From assembly GCF_017875275.1 (NCBI RefSeq), contig NZ_JAGGML010000001.1:4547001-4611000 (forward strand): a stretch of DNA of 64,000 bases. Direction: 5' to 3'. Each line of letters opens with the position of its first letter. The first letter of the stretch is position 1. Of this stretch, positions 43,101 to 50,567 are shown piece by piece. Below the pieces are notes generated by a model that worked only from the letters and a program-made list of their open reading frames with translations, ran no database searches and was not told the DNA's origin. A program made the translations under genes and the position numbers. This DNA is from Xanthobacter flavus. Lineage in GTDB: Bacteria; Pseudomonadota; Alphaproteobacteria; Rhizobiales; Xanthobacteraceae.

Positions 43101-43607
43101 GGCGAGAGCCCGAAGGCGAGCTACAACGGCTCCGCCGGCAACCTCTTCGCCGAGGCGGGCTACACCTTTGCGTTCGGTGGCGTCGCTCTGGAGCCCTTCG
43201 CGGGCATCGGCTGGACCAGCGTCGATCTCGGCAGCTTCATCGAGAACAACGCGCCCGTCGCCGGCCTCGCCTCCACCGGCACGTCGTTTGACACGACCTA
43301 TTCGACGCTGGGTCTGCGCGTCGCCACCAGCTTCAACGCCTCGGGCCTCGTGGTGACGCCCCACGCCTCTGCCGGCTGGCGCCATGCCTTCGGCGACGTG
43401 ACGCCCCAGACGGTGCTGAGCTTCATCAACACCGGCACGGCCTTCGGCATCGACGGCCTCGCCATTGCCGAGGACAGCATCGTCGGCTCGGTGGGCATCG
43501 ATTTCGCCTTCGCCACCGGCGCCACCTTCTCGCTGGGCTACGAGGGCATGGCCGGCGACGGCACCAGCTACAACGCCGGCAAGGCGACGCTGGCGGTCAA
43601 GTTCTGA
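40140..43607 (+). CDS. large autotransporter (type V secretion), beta-helix passenger
   Basis: 1155 aa. Signal peptide at the start (SASRIVLALVCSGAAVPALA). Passenger residues about 30-850 are repeats with Asn-Ser/Asn-Tyr-Gly-Thr-Ile turns such as TNSGTIETTSSGK, TITNAAGGFITGTDDAIKIS and NNYGTISSYYAAG, typical of a beta-helix. The autotransporter beta-domain covers about 883-1155 (WTTWAQGYGQWLSTSANGN onward) and ends in KATLAVKF with a terminal Phe. No catalytic site seen; adhesion is likely. The longer open frame at 40047 adds basic residues before the signal peptide. Confidence 0.9.
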   Translation: MMIRLPLHSSASRIVLALVCSGAAVPALAGSFTVPPASGQQTVSGSDTGTIDAGATLNTGGSNSIVWNGNATTTPGVVITNSGTVTSTGRTIDTTGAFTGTFTLNNNASGQVVSKDDAFRINGPLANGTVIVNNAGTISSQTGQALDFDKANAASATVTIGNTGTITSAGADAIRLGGGTIDITNSGTIETTSSGKRAIKFDTASSFDTLNSLTITNAAGGFITGTDDAIKISSTTLSTAAPVISITNAGTIQSTSGGQGLDLGDIYSTNATITVTNQKTGLITAADNDGIQGTNGLTINNYGTISSYYAAGTADTQNNSAVKVSGDDQGKAITLTVNNYTGALITGAYHGIKATGTDDNLIVTNNGTIEGRNGSGVNSNGTGTLLNYGTISGTFDPAASFGDGDGVDFDQAGTIFNYGTIEGLGSKGIKPGETKPSTSEGIAIGGGTMVNGDAAHTSALISGANNGILIDDSNSGDAYAAATVTNYGTIQGLEGYGIRYVNSGVDPTKSLTVTNYGTFSGTTYAVQMGNGNDLFVVGAGSKVVGIVDAEGGVDTLSLKTTSEVLNFDLGQVGDAATYRHFEQVTTDGSVYLSGTSTFSGTMNMGKNGSFGLNGLDAPDAHFKSEAGATGPRGIWGHGTIGSLDAVDLIIDPSTGPSNATGTIAVKGDVSLTNTSYWADINPDGSSDLIKVDGKTTLNGTDNRVFVIGDLEWGARYTLLSSAGGISGTFGTLNTYGPTYLFIAPELSYDATHVYLELERNGIAFAVYATTPNQRSVAGALERAGVGPTKTSALYTAFVTQSLGDSPNLALSQLSGDLYATLPGQLANENMMVNDLILGRLRQAGYTGARGAEAALGAGGPARAYADPATPGAQAFKAIKAPEPTPVWTTWAQGYGQWLSTSANGNAAAADTNLGGLLIGADLSASNWVMGLAAGYSSASTSADGASADTETWRIAAYGGASFDAVKLRAGASYGWSSIDQSRFVALTGESPKASYNGSAGNLFAEAGYTFAFGGVALEPFAGIGWTSVDLGSFIENNAPVAGLASTGTSFDTTYSTLGLRVATSFNASGLVVTPHASAGWRHAFGDVTPQTVLSFINTGTAFGIDGLAIAEDSIVGSVGIDFAFATGATFSLGYEGMAGDGTSYNAGKATLAVKF

Positions 43608-43624
43608 GAACGCCTTTGGGGGAC

Positions 43625-43647
43625 GCGGCGGAGAACTCCGCCGCGAT
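43625..43647 (+). terminator. hairpin after the autotransporter gene
   Basis: Stem CGCGGCGGAG / CTCCGCCGCG with loop AA, 17 nt after the stop, followed by ATCTTCC. No T-run, so moderate. Confidence 0.5.
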
Positions 43648-43682
43648 CTTCCGGCAAGCGTGAACGGCCGCCGGAGGCGCGT

Positions 43683-44525
43683 CTATTCGGCGGTGATCGG
43701 AGCCGCCCGCTCCTCGATGAGGACGGCGAAGATGCTCGCCACGGTCAGATCGGCGCTGGTGCCGGGGTTAAGCCCCCGCGCCTTCAGGCTGGTATCGAAG
43801 GTAAGCAGCGCCGCGTGGCGTTCTGACGGCGGAAGGCCTTCGAGCCGCGTCCGGAGCGCCACAGCCTCCAGCCGCACGGCCTCCGCTTGGCCCGGACCGA
43901 ACTTGCGGGCGATGTGGCTGTCCGGCAGCGTCGCGAGAAAGGCAAGGTCGGCGTCCTCGATCCGCCGTCGCTCCAGCGGCCCGCCGGCAAGCGCGGGAAC
44001 GCCGAGAGCGAAGACGTCCGCATAGCCGGTCACATATTGCCGGGCGATGGCGTCCCGGTCCGCCGCGAGCGCCATGGCCTCGCGGAGCGTGACGCTGGCC
44101 GGCGCCCGGACGTCCGCCTCCGCCGAAGCTCCGAGGCCACCCGGAGAGGCGGCGGCGATGGCACGGAAGGCCTCCTCCGCATCCAAGATGTTCAATCCCT
44201 CCAGCACCTGCGCAAGCCGCGCCTCAAGCGGGCCGCCGCCCTCTGCCGCGACAGCCAGAGGTGCGCACAAAAGGATGATGCCGAGGTTGGTGTTGCAGCC
44301 CGCGACTGCGAGGGAGGCCTCCACCGCCGCACGCACCCGTCTGCCGACAGGGCCGGGCGCGGCCAATGCCGGCGCGGCCGCCTTGGCAGCCGCCTCGAAC
44401 TGGGCGGTCTCCATGCCGTGCCCCGCGGCGAAGACATGGACGTTGCCCGGCTTCAGGGCCGAAAGCTCGGCGAGGCAGGCGGCGTGAAAGGCCTGCGCCA
44501 CCTCGTCCGGAGCGAGCGCCCTCAT
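43683..44525 (-). CDS. CitG/MdcB-like protein (triphosphoribosyl-dephospho-CoA synthase family) of H4MPT clusters
   Basis: 280 aa. Family motifs are LSALKPGNVHVFAAGHGM near residue 22, AGCNTNLGIILLCAPL near 94, and GLNPGTSADLTVASIFAVL at the C-terminus. True CitG activates citrate lyase, but no such genes are here. A CitG-like gene is a regular member of methylotroph H4MPT clusters, so it probably makes a phosphoribosyl linkage in that cofactor or in methylofuran. It is the last of HIT - beta-RFAP synthase - ATP-grasp - CitG on the minus strand, 19 nt after the ATP-grasp. Confidence 0.8.
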   Translation of the reverse strand: MRALAPDEVAQAFHAACLAELSALKPGNVHVFAAGHGMETAQFEAAAKAAAPALAAPGPVGRRVRAAVEASLAVAGCNTNLGIILLCAPLAVAAEGGGPLEARLAQVLEGLNILDAEEAFRAIAAASPGGLGASAEADVRAPASVTLREAMALAADRDAIARQYVTGYADVFALGVPALAGGPLERRRIEDADLAFLATLPDSHIARKFGPGQAEAVRLEAVALRTRLEGLPPSERHAALLTFDTSLKARGLNPGTSADLTVASIFAVLIEERAAPITAE

Positions 44526-44544
44526 GCGGCGATGGCGGCTGCGC

Positions 44545-45681
44545 TCACGGGGCGGGTTCCATCACCGCGCCGAGGCCGAAATCGCGCAGCAGGGCCTGTG
44601 TGCGCTCGCGCATGCGCGCCTCCGCCACCTCGGGCGTCGGGCCGGTGGCGCGCACCGTGCACAGGGGCGCGCCTTTCAGCACCGAGGCGCCGGCCGGCGG
44701 GCGGTCGGCCACGAAATCGGGCCACGCATCCTGCGGCACCACCATGTCGTGCGCGGCATAGATGACGCCGGCAGCGTGGGCCTGCGCAGGGGCGGGCAGC
44801 ATTTCGGGCAGCTTCCCGCCGCAGGCCGCGAGGTGCAGGCCGAGCAGCGGCGGCAGGGGATCGGTGTCGAAGATGTCGAGGGTAGCGCCGGGGCGAGGGT
44901 TCACCTCCACCATGAACCAGCCGTCCGCGTTCACCACAAAGTCCAGAGAGACGAGCCCCACCAGACCGCAGGCGAGCGACACGCTGATCGCGGCCTTGAG
45001 CATCTCGCCCGCGAACGGCTCCGGCAGCGCCACGGGCCCCGTGGCGCCGCCATAGCGGAAGGGGTGCTCCTCATCCTGCGCATGCCATTGCCGCGAGGCG
45101 CCGATGACGCGGGCGGCGCTGCCATTGGACAGGAGCAGGAGTGAGAGGGACTGACCGTCCACCTCCCGCTGGAGATAGTGGCCGGCCGCGGGCGGAGAGA
45201 GGTCGCCCGGCGCGCGTCGGCGGATGTGCGCGCCGCCGGCCCCGCCGATCTTCTTCTCCAGCACGGGCGCGTCGCCGAACGTGTCGGGAGTGGGCGCTTC
45301 GAGCGTGGCGGAGGGAAAGGGAATCCCGAGATGGGCGGCGAGGGCGGCGAGGGCGATGGGGTCCTTCAGCACGCGCACGATGGCCGGCGCGTTGCCAAGG
45401 ATGGGGTTGCGCTCCGCGATGCGGGTCATGAGGGCGGTGTCGTCCTCCAGCCCGCCGCCGAGCACTACCGGCAGGCCGGTGGGCGCGAGGGAATGCAGCG
45501 CCTGGATCAGGTCGTCACCGTCGAAGGCGCAGCCGTTCTTCTTGTGCACGCGCACGCAGCGGGCGGTATGGGCACAGGTATCCAGATCGGCGAACAGGTC
45601 GAACGAGAGTGCCGCGAAGCCGGCGCGGGCGGCGCTGGCCGCCAGCGGCCGGGCGGAAATGGCGATCAGAGCAATATCCAT
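44545..45681 (-). CDS. second ATP-grasp ligase of the H4MPT/methylofuran cluster
   Basis: 378 aa. It begins MDIALIAISARPLAASAARA, an old Rossmann-like pre-ATP-grasp fold, then LEKKIGGAGGAHIRRR (glycine-rich loop over ATP) and the metal site FMVEVNPRPGATLDIFDTDP. About 50 residues longer than the ATP-grasp at 38249 and distinct from it. Its substrate is unknown; a glutamyl or amide ligation step on the cofactor side chain is plausible. Lies between beta-RFAP synthase and the CitG-like gene. Confidence 0.8.
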   Translation of the reverse strand: MDIALIAISARPLAASAARAGFAALSFDLFADLDTCAHTARCVRVHKKNGCAFDGDDLIQALHSLAPTGLPVVLGGGLEDDTALMTRIAERNPILGNAPAIVRVLKDPIALAALAAHLGIPFPSATLEAPTPDTFGDAPVLEKKIGGAGGAHIRRRAPGDLSPPAAGHYLQREVDGQSLSLLLLSNGSAARVIGASRQWHAQDEEHPFRYGGATGPVALPEPFAGEMLKAAISVSLACGLVGLVSLDFVVNADGWFMVEVNPRPGATLDIFDTDPLPPLLGLHLAACGGKLPEMLPAPAQAHAAGVIYAAHDMVVPQDAWPDFVADRPPAGASVLKGAPLCTVRATGPTPEVAEARMRERTQALLRDFGLGAVMEPAP

Positions 45682-45790
45682 CTGGATCCCAGCCTGTTGG
45701 TTCGGAGCCCACTTGCGGGGCCCTTTATATGGCGCGGCCCTTGGGGTACCGCGCGTCCTCCCGTCCTGTCCGGCGTCGTGCAGACGGACC

Positions 45791-46771
45791 TCACAGAGCG
45801 ATCATTTCCGCGCCCTGATTGTTTCCCCGCACGCAATCGAATGACAGGTTTGTGAACGATGCGAAGCGCTCACGCAAGGTGTCGGCCAGTCGCGCCGCCG
45901 TCTCCGCGCCATCCACGATGGCAAAGCCGGTCGGCCCCCACGAGCTTTGCCCGACGCCGGGAATGCCTTCCGCCTCTATGGCGGCGATGACCTCGGCCAC
46001 CTGCGGGCTCAGGAAGCGCCCGCCGCCTTGTGCCGCAGCATAGTGATCGCCCAGCACGCGCTGCCAGTGGCCGATGACGCGGCCGAACCCCACCGCATCC
46101 GCGGCCGCGAGGGCCGGCAGGGCCTGGAGCAGCATCAGGTGGCAAAGCTCCGCCGCCTGTTCCGCCGCAAAGGGCGGAAGGCTCGCCATGGCCGCCGTCT
46201 CCTGCGGGCCGCTGAGCCCCTCGCGGGCGGTATCGAAGACGAGCAGGATGCGCCAGCTCTCCGGCACCGCGAACCGCGCGAGCAGGGGCGGCGGCGCGTT
46301 GGCCAGCGGACCGTCGAGCGCCTTGCCGCCGTCGAGGATCACGCCTCCGGCGGCGAACGCCTCCATGCCGATGGCCGAGCGACGGCCCCGGCCGAGCACG
46401 CCCGCCACCTCGCGCGGCGTGAAGTCGTGTCCCGAAAGCCGCGCCACGGCGACGCCCACCGCCAGCGCCAGCTGCGTGCCGGAGCCGAGGCCGCCATGGG
46501 CCGGCAAGGCGGCGTCCACGTCGATGGCAAAGTGCTCTTCAATGCCGAGCTTGTCGCGCACCAGATCCCGGGCGCGGCCGGCGCGGTCGCTGTCCGGGCC
46601 CTCGGCGGTGTCGGCGCTGGCGCGGCGGACGCTCACGTCTGTCGTCGGGCGGTCCAGGGCGATGCCGAGGCTGCCGAAGCGGCGGCCGAGCGATCCGCCG
46701 AGATCAAGAAAGCCGAGATGGAGGCGCGCCGGCGCGCGCACCTTCACCCCGGCCGCATGAATGAGATCCAC
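45791..46771 (-). CDS. beta-ribofuranosylaminobenzene 5'-phosphate (beta-RFAP) synthase
   Basis: 326 aa of the GHMP-kinase-like fold: KVRAPARLHLGFLDLGGS near the start, HGGLGSGTQLALAVGVAV (glycine-rich loop) and GVGQSSWGPTGFAIV at the end. It joins p-aminobenzoate with PRPP, releasing CO2 and PPi, the first committed step of H4MPT. Its presence is a reliable marker of H4MPT-dependent C1 oxidation. GTG start at 46771, 8 nt after the HIT gene stop, so co-translated. Confidence 0.92.
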   Translation of the reverse strand: MDLIHAAGVKVRAPARLHLGFLDLGGSLGRRFGSLGIALDRPTTDVSVRRASADTAEGPDSDRAGRARDLVRDKLGIEEHFAIDVDAALPAHGGLGSGTQLALAVGVAVARLSGHDFTPREVAGVLGRGRRSAIGMEAFAAGGVILDGGKALDGPLANAPPPLLARFAVPESWRILLVFDTAREGLSGPQETAAMASLPPFAAEQAAELCHLMLLQALPALAAADAVGFGRVIGHWQRVLGDHYAAAQGGGRFLSPQVAEVIAAIEAEGIPGVGQSSWGPTGFAIVDGAETAARLADTLRERFASFTNLSFDCVRGNNQGAEMIAL

Positions 46772-46779
46772 GCGGCGAC

Positions 46780-47214
46780 TCAGCCGGCGAGGGCGGCGCG
46801 CAGCCGCTCCGCATGGGCGGCGAGCACGTCGGGCTTCTCCATCGCGCTCGCCGGCGGCTTCATGGGCACGCCGTTGTGGCGGGGGATGACATGGACATGG
46901 AGGTGGAACACCACCTGCCCACCGGCCTCCTCGTTGAATTGCTGGATGGTGATTCCATCCGCCTCGAAGGCCTTCATGCCGGCGATGGCCACCTTCTTGG
47001 CGATGGTCGCCACATAAGCGAGATCCTCGGGCGCGATGTCGAGGATGTTGCGCGCCGGCGCCTTGGGGATGACCAGCGTGTGGCCAGGGCAGCGCGGCAT
47101 GATGTCGAGGAAGGCGAGGGCCTTGTCGTCCTCATAGACCTTGTGCGCCGGCAGCTCGCCGCGAAGGATGCGGGCGAAGATGTTCTGCGGATCGTAAGCC
47201 GGCGTGGCGGTCAT
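46780..47214 (-). CDS. HIT-family nucleotide hydrolase
   Basis: 144 aa. N-terminal IFARILRGELPAHKVYED and ALAFLDIMPRCPGHTLVIP; catalytic triad VVFHLHVHVIPRH near residue 104. Hydrolyses dinucleoside polyphosphates or AMP derivatives. It is first in the H4MPT transcript on the minus strand, 8 nt before beta-RFAP synthase; whether it has a cofactor role is open. Confidence 0.9.
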   Translation of the reverse strand: MTATPAYDPQNIFARILRGELPAHKVYEDDKALAFLDIMPRCPGHTLVIPKAPARNILDIAPEDLAYVATIAKKVAIAGMKAFEADGITIQQFNEEAGGQVVFHLHVHVIPRHNGVPMKPPASAMEKPDVLAAHAERLRAALAG

Positions 47215-47295
47215 GCGTGTCTCTCCCTGTTGGGGAGGAGATTGCAGGGTGCGGGCGGGGGGTCAAGCCCGCACTCCTCGCAGGCCGGCGAAGCC

Positions 47296-48147
47296 TCAGC
47301 CAAACCGGCCGGTGACGTAATCCTGCGTCCGCCTGTCCTGCGGGTGGGTGAAGAGGTCCTGCGTCGGGCCGAATTCCACCATCTCGCCGAGGTACATGAA
47401 GCCGGTGAAGTCGGAGATGCGGGCCGCCTGCTGGAGGTTGTGGGTGACAATGGCGAAGGTGTATTGCGCCTTCAGCTCCTCGATGGTTTCCTCGATGCGC
47501 GCCGTTGTGATGGGGTCGAGGGCCGAGCACGGCTCGTCGAGCAGGATCACCTCCGGCCTGAGCGCGATGGTGCGGGCGATGCACAGGCGCTGCTGCTGGC
47601 CGCCGGAGAGGCCGAGGCCGGTCTGGGGCAGGATGTCCTTCACCTCGTCCCACAGCGCCGCCTTGCGCAGGGCCTCTTCCACCCGGATGTCGAGGTCGGC
47701 CGGCGTCAGCTCCTCGTTGATGCGCAGGCCGATGGCCACGTTGTCGTAGATCGACATGGGAAACGGTGTCGGCTTCTGGAACACCATGCCGATGCGCGCC
47801 CTGACGCTGGCGGGGTCCATGGCGTCGCCTAGGATGCTCACGCCGTCGAGCAGCACGTCGCCCTCAACGGTCTGGTCGGGGTAGAGCTCGTACATGCGGT
47901 TGAAGATGCGCAGCAGGGTCGACTTTCCGCAGCCCGACGGGCCGATGAAGGCGGTGACGCAATGCGCCCTCAGATCGACCGATATGTTCCGCAGCGCGAT
48001 CGTCTCGCCGTAATGGAAACTCAGGTTCCGGACGGAGAGCTTGACCGGAGGCAGCATCGCCTGCCGGCTGGCGAAGACCATCGGCGCGGGCAGGCCGGCA
48101 TGGGCCGAGCCGTCCGGGGGCAGCGACGACGGGGTGTGAATAGACAT
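47296..48147 (-). CDS. pstB: phosphate ABC transporter ATP-binding protein, orphan
   Basis: 283 aa from the ATG at 48147 ([13 protein letters not shown]). Walker A is [20 protein letters not shown], the signature [14 protein letters not shown], and Walker [20 protein letters not shown], all typical PstB. The first 30 residues are an unusual poorly conserved extension. No pstS, pstC, pstA or phoU is in view; the neighbours are HIT and transglutaminase genes. It could serve the main Pst transporter elsewhere or another transporter. Confidence 0.86.
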   Translation of the reverse strand: MSIHTPSSLPPDGSAHAGLPAPMVFASRQAMLPPVKLSVRNLSFHYGETIALRNISVDLRAHCVTAFIGPSGCGKSTLLRIFNRMYELYPDQTVEGDVLLDGVSILGDAMDPASVRARIGMVFQKPTPFPMSIYDNVAIGLRINEELTPADLDIRVEEALRKAALWDEVKDILPQTGLGLSGGQQQRLCIARTIALRPEVILLDEPCSALDPITTARIEETIEELKAQYTFAIVTHNLQQAARISDFTGFMYLGEMVEFGPTQDLFTHPQDRRTQDYVTGRFG

Positions 48148-48330
48148 GGCAGCAATCCTCGACAGGAGCCAATGCCTCCTGCCTAGACCCGCTTCGGCGG
48201 GCTGTCCTTGCGCTAGCTCATGCCTGCCCGATGCCACGCGAAAAATCCAGCGGCGGCGCGGCTTTGCCGGGGGCCGGACGCGGGATCTATCCTGTGCCGG
48301 CTCACCTTGTGCGCGGCGGCTCGATGGGGC

Positions 48331-49170
48331 TCAGTTCTGGCCCTGGCTCTGGGTCTGCACGAGCTTCTGAGGCGCGCGGCCGTCGAGGGCGCTGATGCGC
48401 TCCTCCACGTCTAGCCCGGTGCTGCGCAGCGCCTGCACGCCCACGGCATCGAGGCCCACCGCGAGGCGCACATAATTCTCCGTGCCGCAGATCTTGCGGC
48501 CGGCATCGAACGAGACCCAGCCGATTTTCGGCACATGGGCCTCGGCCCAGTGTCGCACCTCGCCCTCGCCTTCCTCTCCGGTCTCCGGCGCCACATAGCC
48601 GGAGATGTGGCGGGCGGGCAGGCCAAGGTGGCGGGCGGCAGCGGTGAAGACATGGGCGATGCTGCCGGCGCAGGCGGTGCCCGCCTTCAGCGCCTCCACG
48701 GCGCTCAGGGGATCACCGAGGGTCGGGCCCTCCTGCTCCTCCACCGCCTTGTGGACCTTGACCATGAGGGCGTGGAGCTGGGCCAGCGGGTCGTCCGCGG
48801 GGGCGGTGACGGCATCCGCGAGAGCGGCCACGGCCTGATCGACCTCGGTGAGGTCGGTCTGGCGCAGGAACAGGGAGGGCGGGAAGCGCTCCACCGTGCC
48901 GCGCACGATGCCAGTCGTGTCCTGCGTCTCGATCTCTCCCTCGGCGCAGACGGTGAGATGGTCCGCCGGCCCGTCCACGGAGAAGGTGTGGCAGAGGTTG
49001 CCGAACGCATCCTCCTGCGGGTGCAGGCGGCAATCGGAATTGAGATCCAGCGCCCAGCGCAGGATGAACTGGCCCTCATGGGCGCGCGGGGTCAGGCGCA
49101 CGGTCACGGCCATGTTGCGGGTGCCGGGCTCGAAGTGCTGGGTGATCTCGTGGCGGATGCGGATGCGCAT
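48331..49170 (-). CDS. transglutaminase-like cysteine protease family protein
   Basis: 279 aa from the ATG at 49170. N-terminal beta domain (MRIRIRHEITQHFEPGTRN), then the transglutaminase core with the nucleophile in KAGTACAGSIAHVFTAAAR (Cys about 165), ARHISGYVAP, His in HWAEAHVPKIGWVSFDAG and the Asp just after. It is third in the operon with the ATP-grasp and alpha-E genes. This trio is widespread and predicted to make or cut peptide-like bonds, but its chemistry is unknown. Confidence 0.87.
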   Translation of the reverse strand: MRIRIRHEITQHFEPGTRNMAVTVRLTPRAHEGQFILRWALDLNSDCRLHPQEDAFGNLCHTFSVDGPADHLTVCAEGEIETQDTTGIVRGTVERFPPSLFLRQTDLTEVDQAVAALADAVTAPADDPLAQLHALMVKVHKAVEEQEGPTLGDPLSAVEALKAGTACAGSIAHVFTAAARHLGLPARHISGYVAPETGEEGEGEVRHWAEAHVPKIGWVSFDAGRKICGTENYVRLAVGLDAVGVQALRSTGLDVEERISALDGRAPQKLVQTQSQGQN

Positions 49171-49290
49171 TGCGGTCGTCCCTGGTGACGGCGCGGCGAT
49201 AACGGCGCGACACTGGCGCCGCAACGGACATTTCCCCGGCGCGGCCCACCCGCGCCGACGGGGACGTTGAGCGGGCCGCAGCCCGCAAGA

Positions 49291-50241
49291 TCAGGTCAGA
49301 TACTGCTCGGTGATCTCGGCTGCGAGCTTGTTGTTGTCCGAGATGAACTCGGAAATGAACTCGTGCAGGCCGGTCTGGAAGATGTCGTCGATGGACTTGT
49401 TGGTAAGCCGTGCCAACATGGTGCGGGCCTGCCGTTGGGACGGGCCCTGCCGGCCGTAGACCGAGGCGATGTCGTCCAGATTGCGGGCGAGGCTGTCGTA
49501 GCAGGCGGCGAGCGAGCGCGGCATCTGCCGGTTCAGGATGAGAAGGTCCGCCACCAGCCACGGCTTCACGCTGTCGCGATAGACCCAGTGGAAGGCGGTG
49601 AGGGCCGAGACCGAGCGCAGGATGGAGGCCCACTGGAAATAGTCGAGCGGGCCGCCGACGTGCTCCTTCTCCGGCAGCAGCACATGATACTTCACATCGA
49701 GGATGCGGGCGGTGTTGTCAGCGCGCTCGAGTTGGGCACCGGAGCGGGCGAACCAGTAGCCGTCGTTGCGGAGCATGGTGCGGAAGGTCGCACCGTCGAA
49801 GCGCAGCGAGGTCTCCTTCACGAAGGCGAGGAAGCGCGAAAGCTCGTCGCGGGTGAGCGGCCGGTTGGGGAAGTTGCGCAGCTCGATCCAGGCCGAATTG
49901 ATGACGTCCCACATCTCCGAGGTCAGCGCCGTGCGCACTGAGCGCGCGTTGGTGCGCGCCACCTCGAAGCAGTTACGGATGGAGGAGGGGTTCTCCGTCT
50001 CGAAGGCGAGGAACGAGACCACGTTCTCCTCCTTCGCCTCCTCCAGCGGACCATAGCGCGCGACGAACTCGTCGGCGCAGCCGGCGGTGAGCACGGCCGA
50101 ACTCCACTCGTTGGTGGAGCCGCCGTAGGTCACGGGCGTGTAGGCGAGGCGCTGGGAGACGTCGAGGATGCGGGCCAGGCAGTCGGCGCGTTCGACGTAG
50201 CGGGTCAGCCAGTAGAGGTTGTCGGCGGTGCGGGAAAGCAT
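49291..50241 (-). CDS. alpha-E domain protein
   Basis: 316 aa, mostly helical, starting MLSRTADNLYWLTRYVERAD, the hallmark of the alpha-E (DUF403) family. Further conserved: RNDGYWFARSGAQLERADNT near residue 162 and AFHWVYRDSVKPWLVADLLI. No known catalytic residues; it probably binds the ATP-grasp partner. Lies between the ATP-grasp and transglutaminase genes, 120 nt before the latter. Confidence 0.9.
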   Translation of the reverse strand: MLSRTADNLYWLTRYVERADCLARILDVSQRLAYTPVTYGGSTNEWSSAVLTAGCADEFVARYGPLEEAKEENVVSFLAFETENPSSIRNCFEVARTNARSVRTALTSEMWDVINSAWIELRNFPNRPLTRDELSRFLAFVKETSLRFDGATFRTMLRNDGYWFARSGAQLERADNTARILDVKYHVLLPEKEHVGGPLDYFQWASILRSVSALTAFHWVYRDSVKPWLVADLLILNRQMPRSLAACYDSLARNLDDIASVYGRQGPSQRQARTMLARLTNKSIDDIFQTGLHEFISEFISDNNKLAAEITEQYLT

Positions 50242-50459
50242 GGGGAGCCCGTTGCGGAAGGAGAGAGTGCGCGGCGCGGTTCAGCCGCGCTCAGGCGTCC
50301 TGCACCCGGAAGGCGTGGCGCCCTCCGGAGGCGGTTCAGGCGGCGGAACCGGGCGGGGCCCCGGCTCCGGCTGTCGCACGGACCGGGAGGGCCGTGCGCG
50401 GGGAGAGATCTTGACCGACGATAGCGCTCGCGCGCCGAAAAGCGATAGCGCGGGCGTGC

Positions 50460-50567
50460 GCGCTCATGCGTCCAGAACCCAGAGCATGGGCGCTCGCGCT
50501 CATGCGTCCAGAACCCGAAGCATGGGCACCCGTGCTCATGCGTCCAGTACCCACGTGTCCTTGGTGC
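50460..50567. repeat. three 36-bp tandem copies of the ATP-grasp gene's 3' end
   Basis: The core GCTCATGCGTCCAG occurs at 50462, 50498 and 50534, exactly 36 nt apart. The copy at 50534 contains the true C-terminus and stop of the ATP-grasp gene (WVLDA, stop), so the other two are duplicated tails past the stop codon. The 294-bp gap at 50242-50535 holds no gene otherwise. Confidence 0.88.

Noticed and set aside
43683-44525. Citrate or malonate decarboxylase accessory protein
   Set aside because: No citrate lyase or malonate decarboxylase genes nearby; beta-RFAP synthase and ATP-grasp neighbours point to the H4MPT cluster.
50460-50567. CRISPR-like direct repeats
   Set aside because: The copies are directly adjacent with no unique spacers and contain the end of a coding gene; no cas genes are near.
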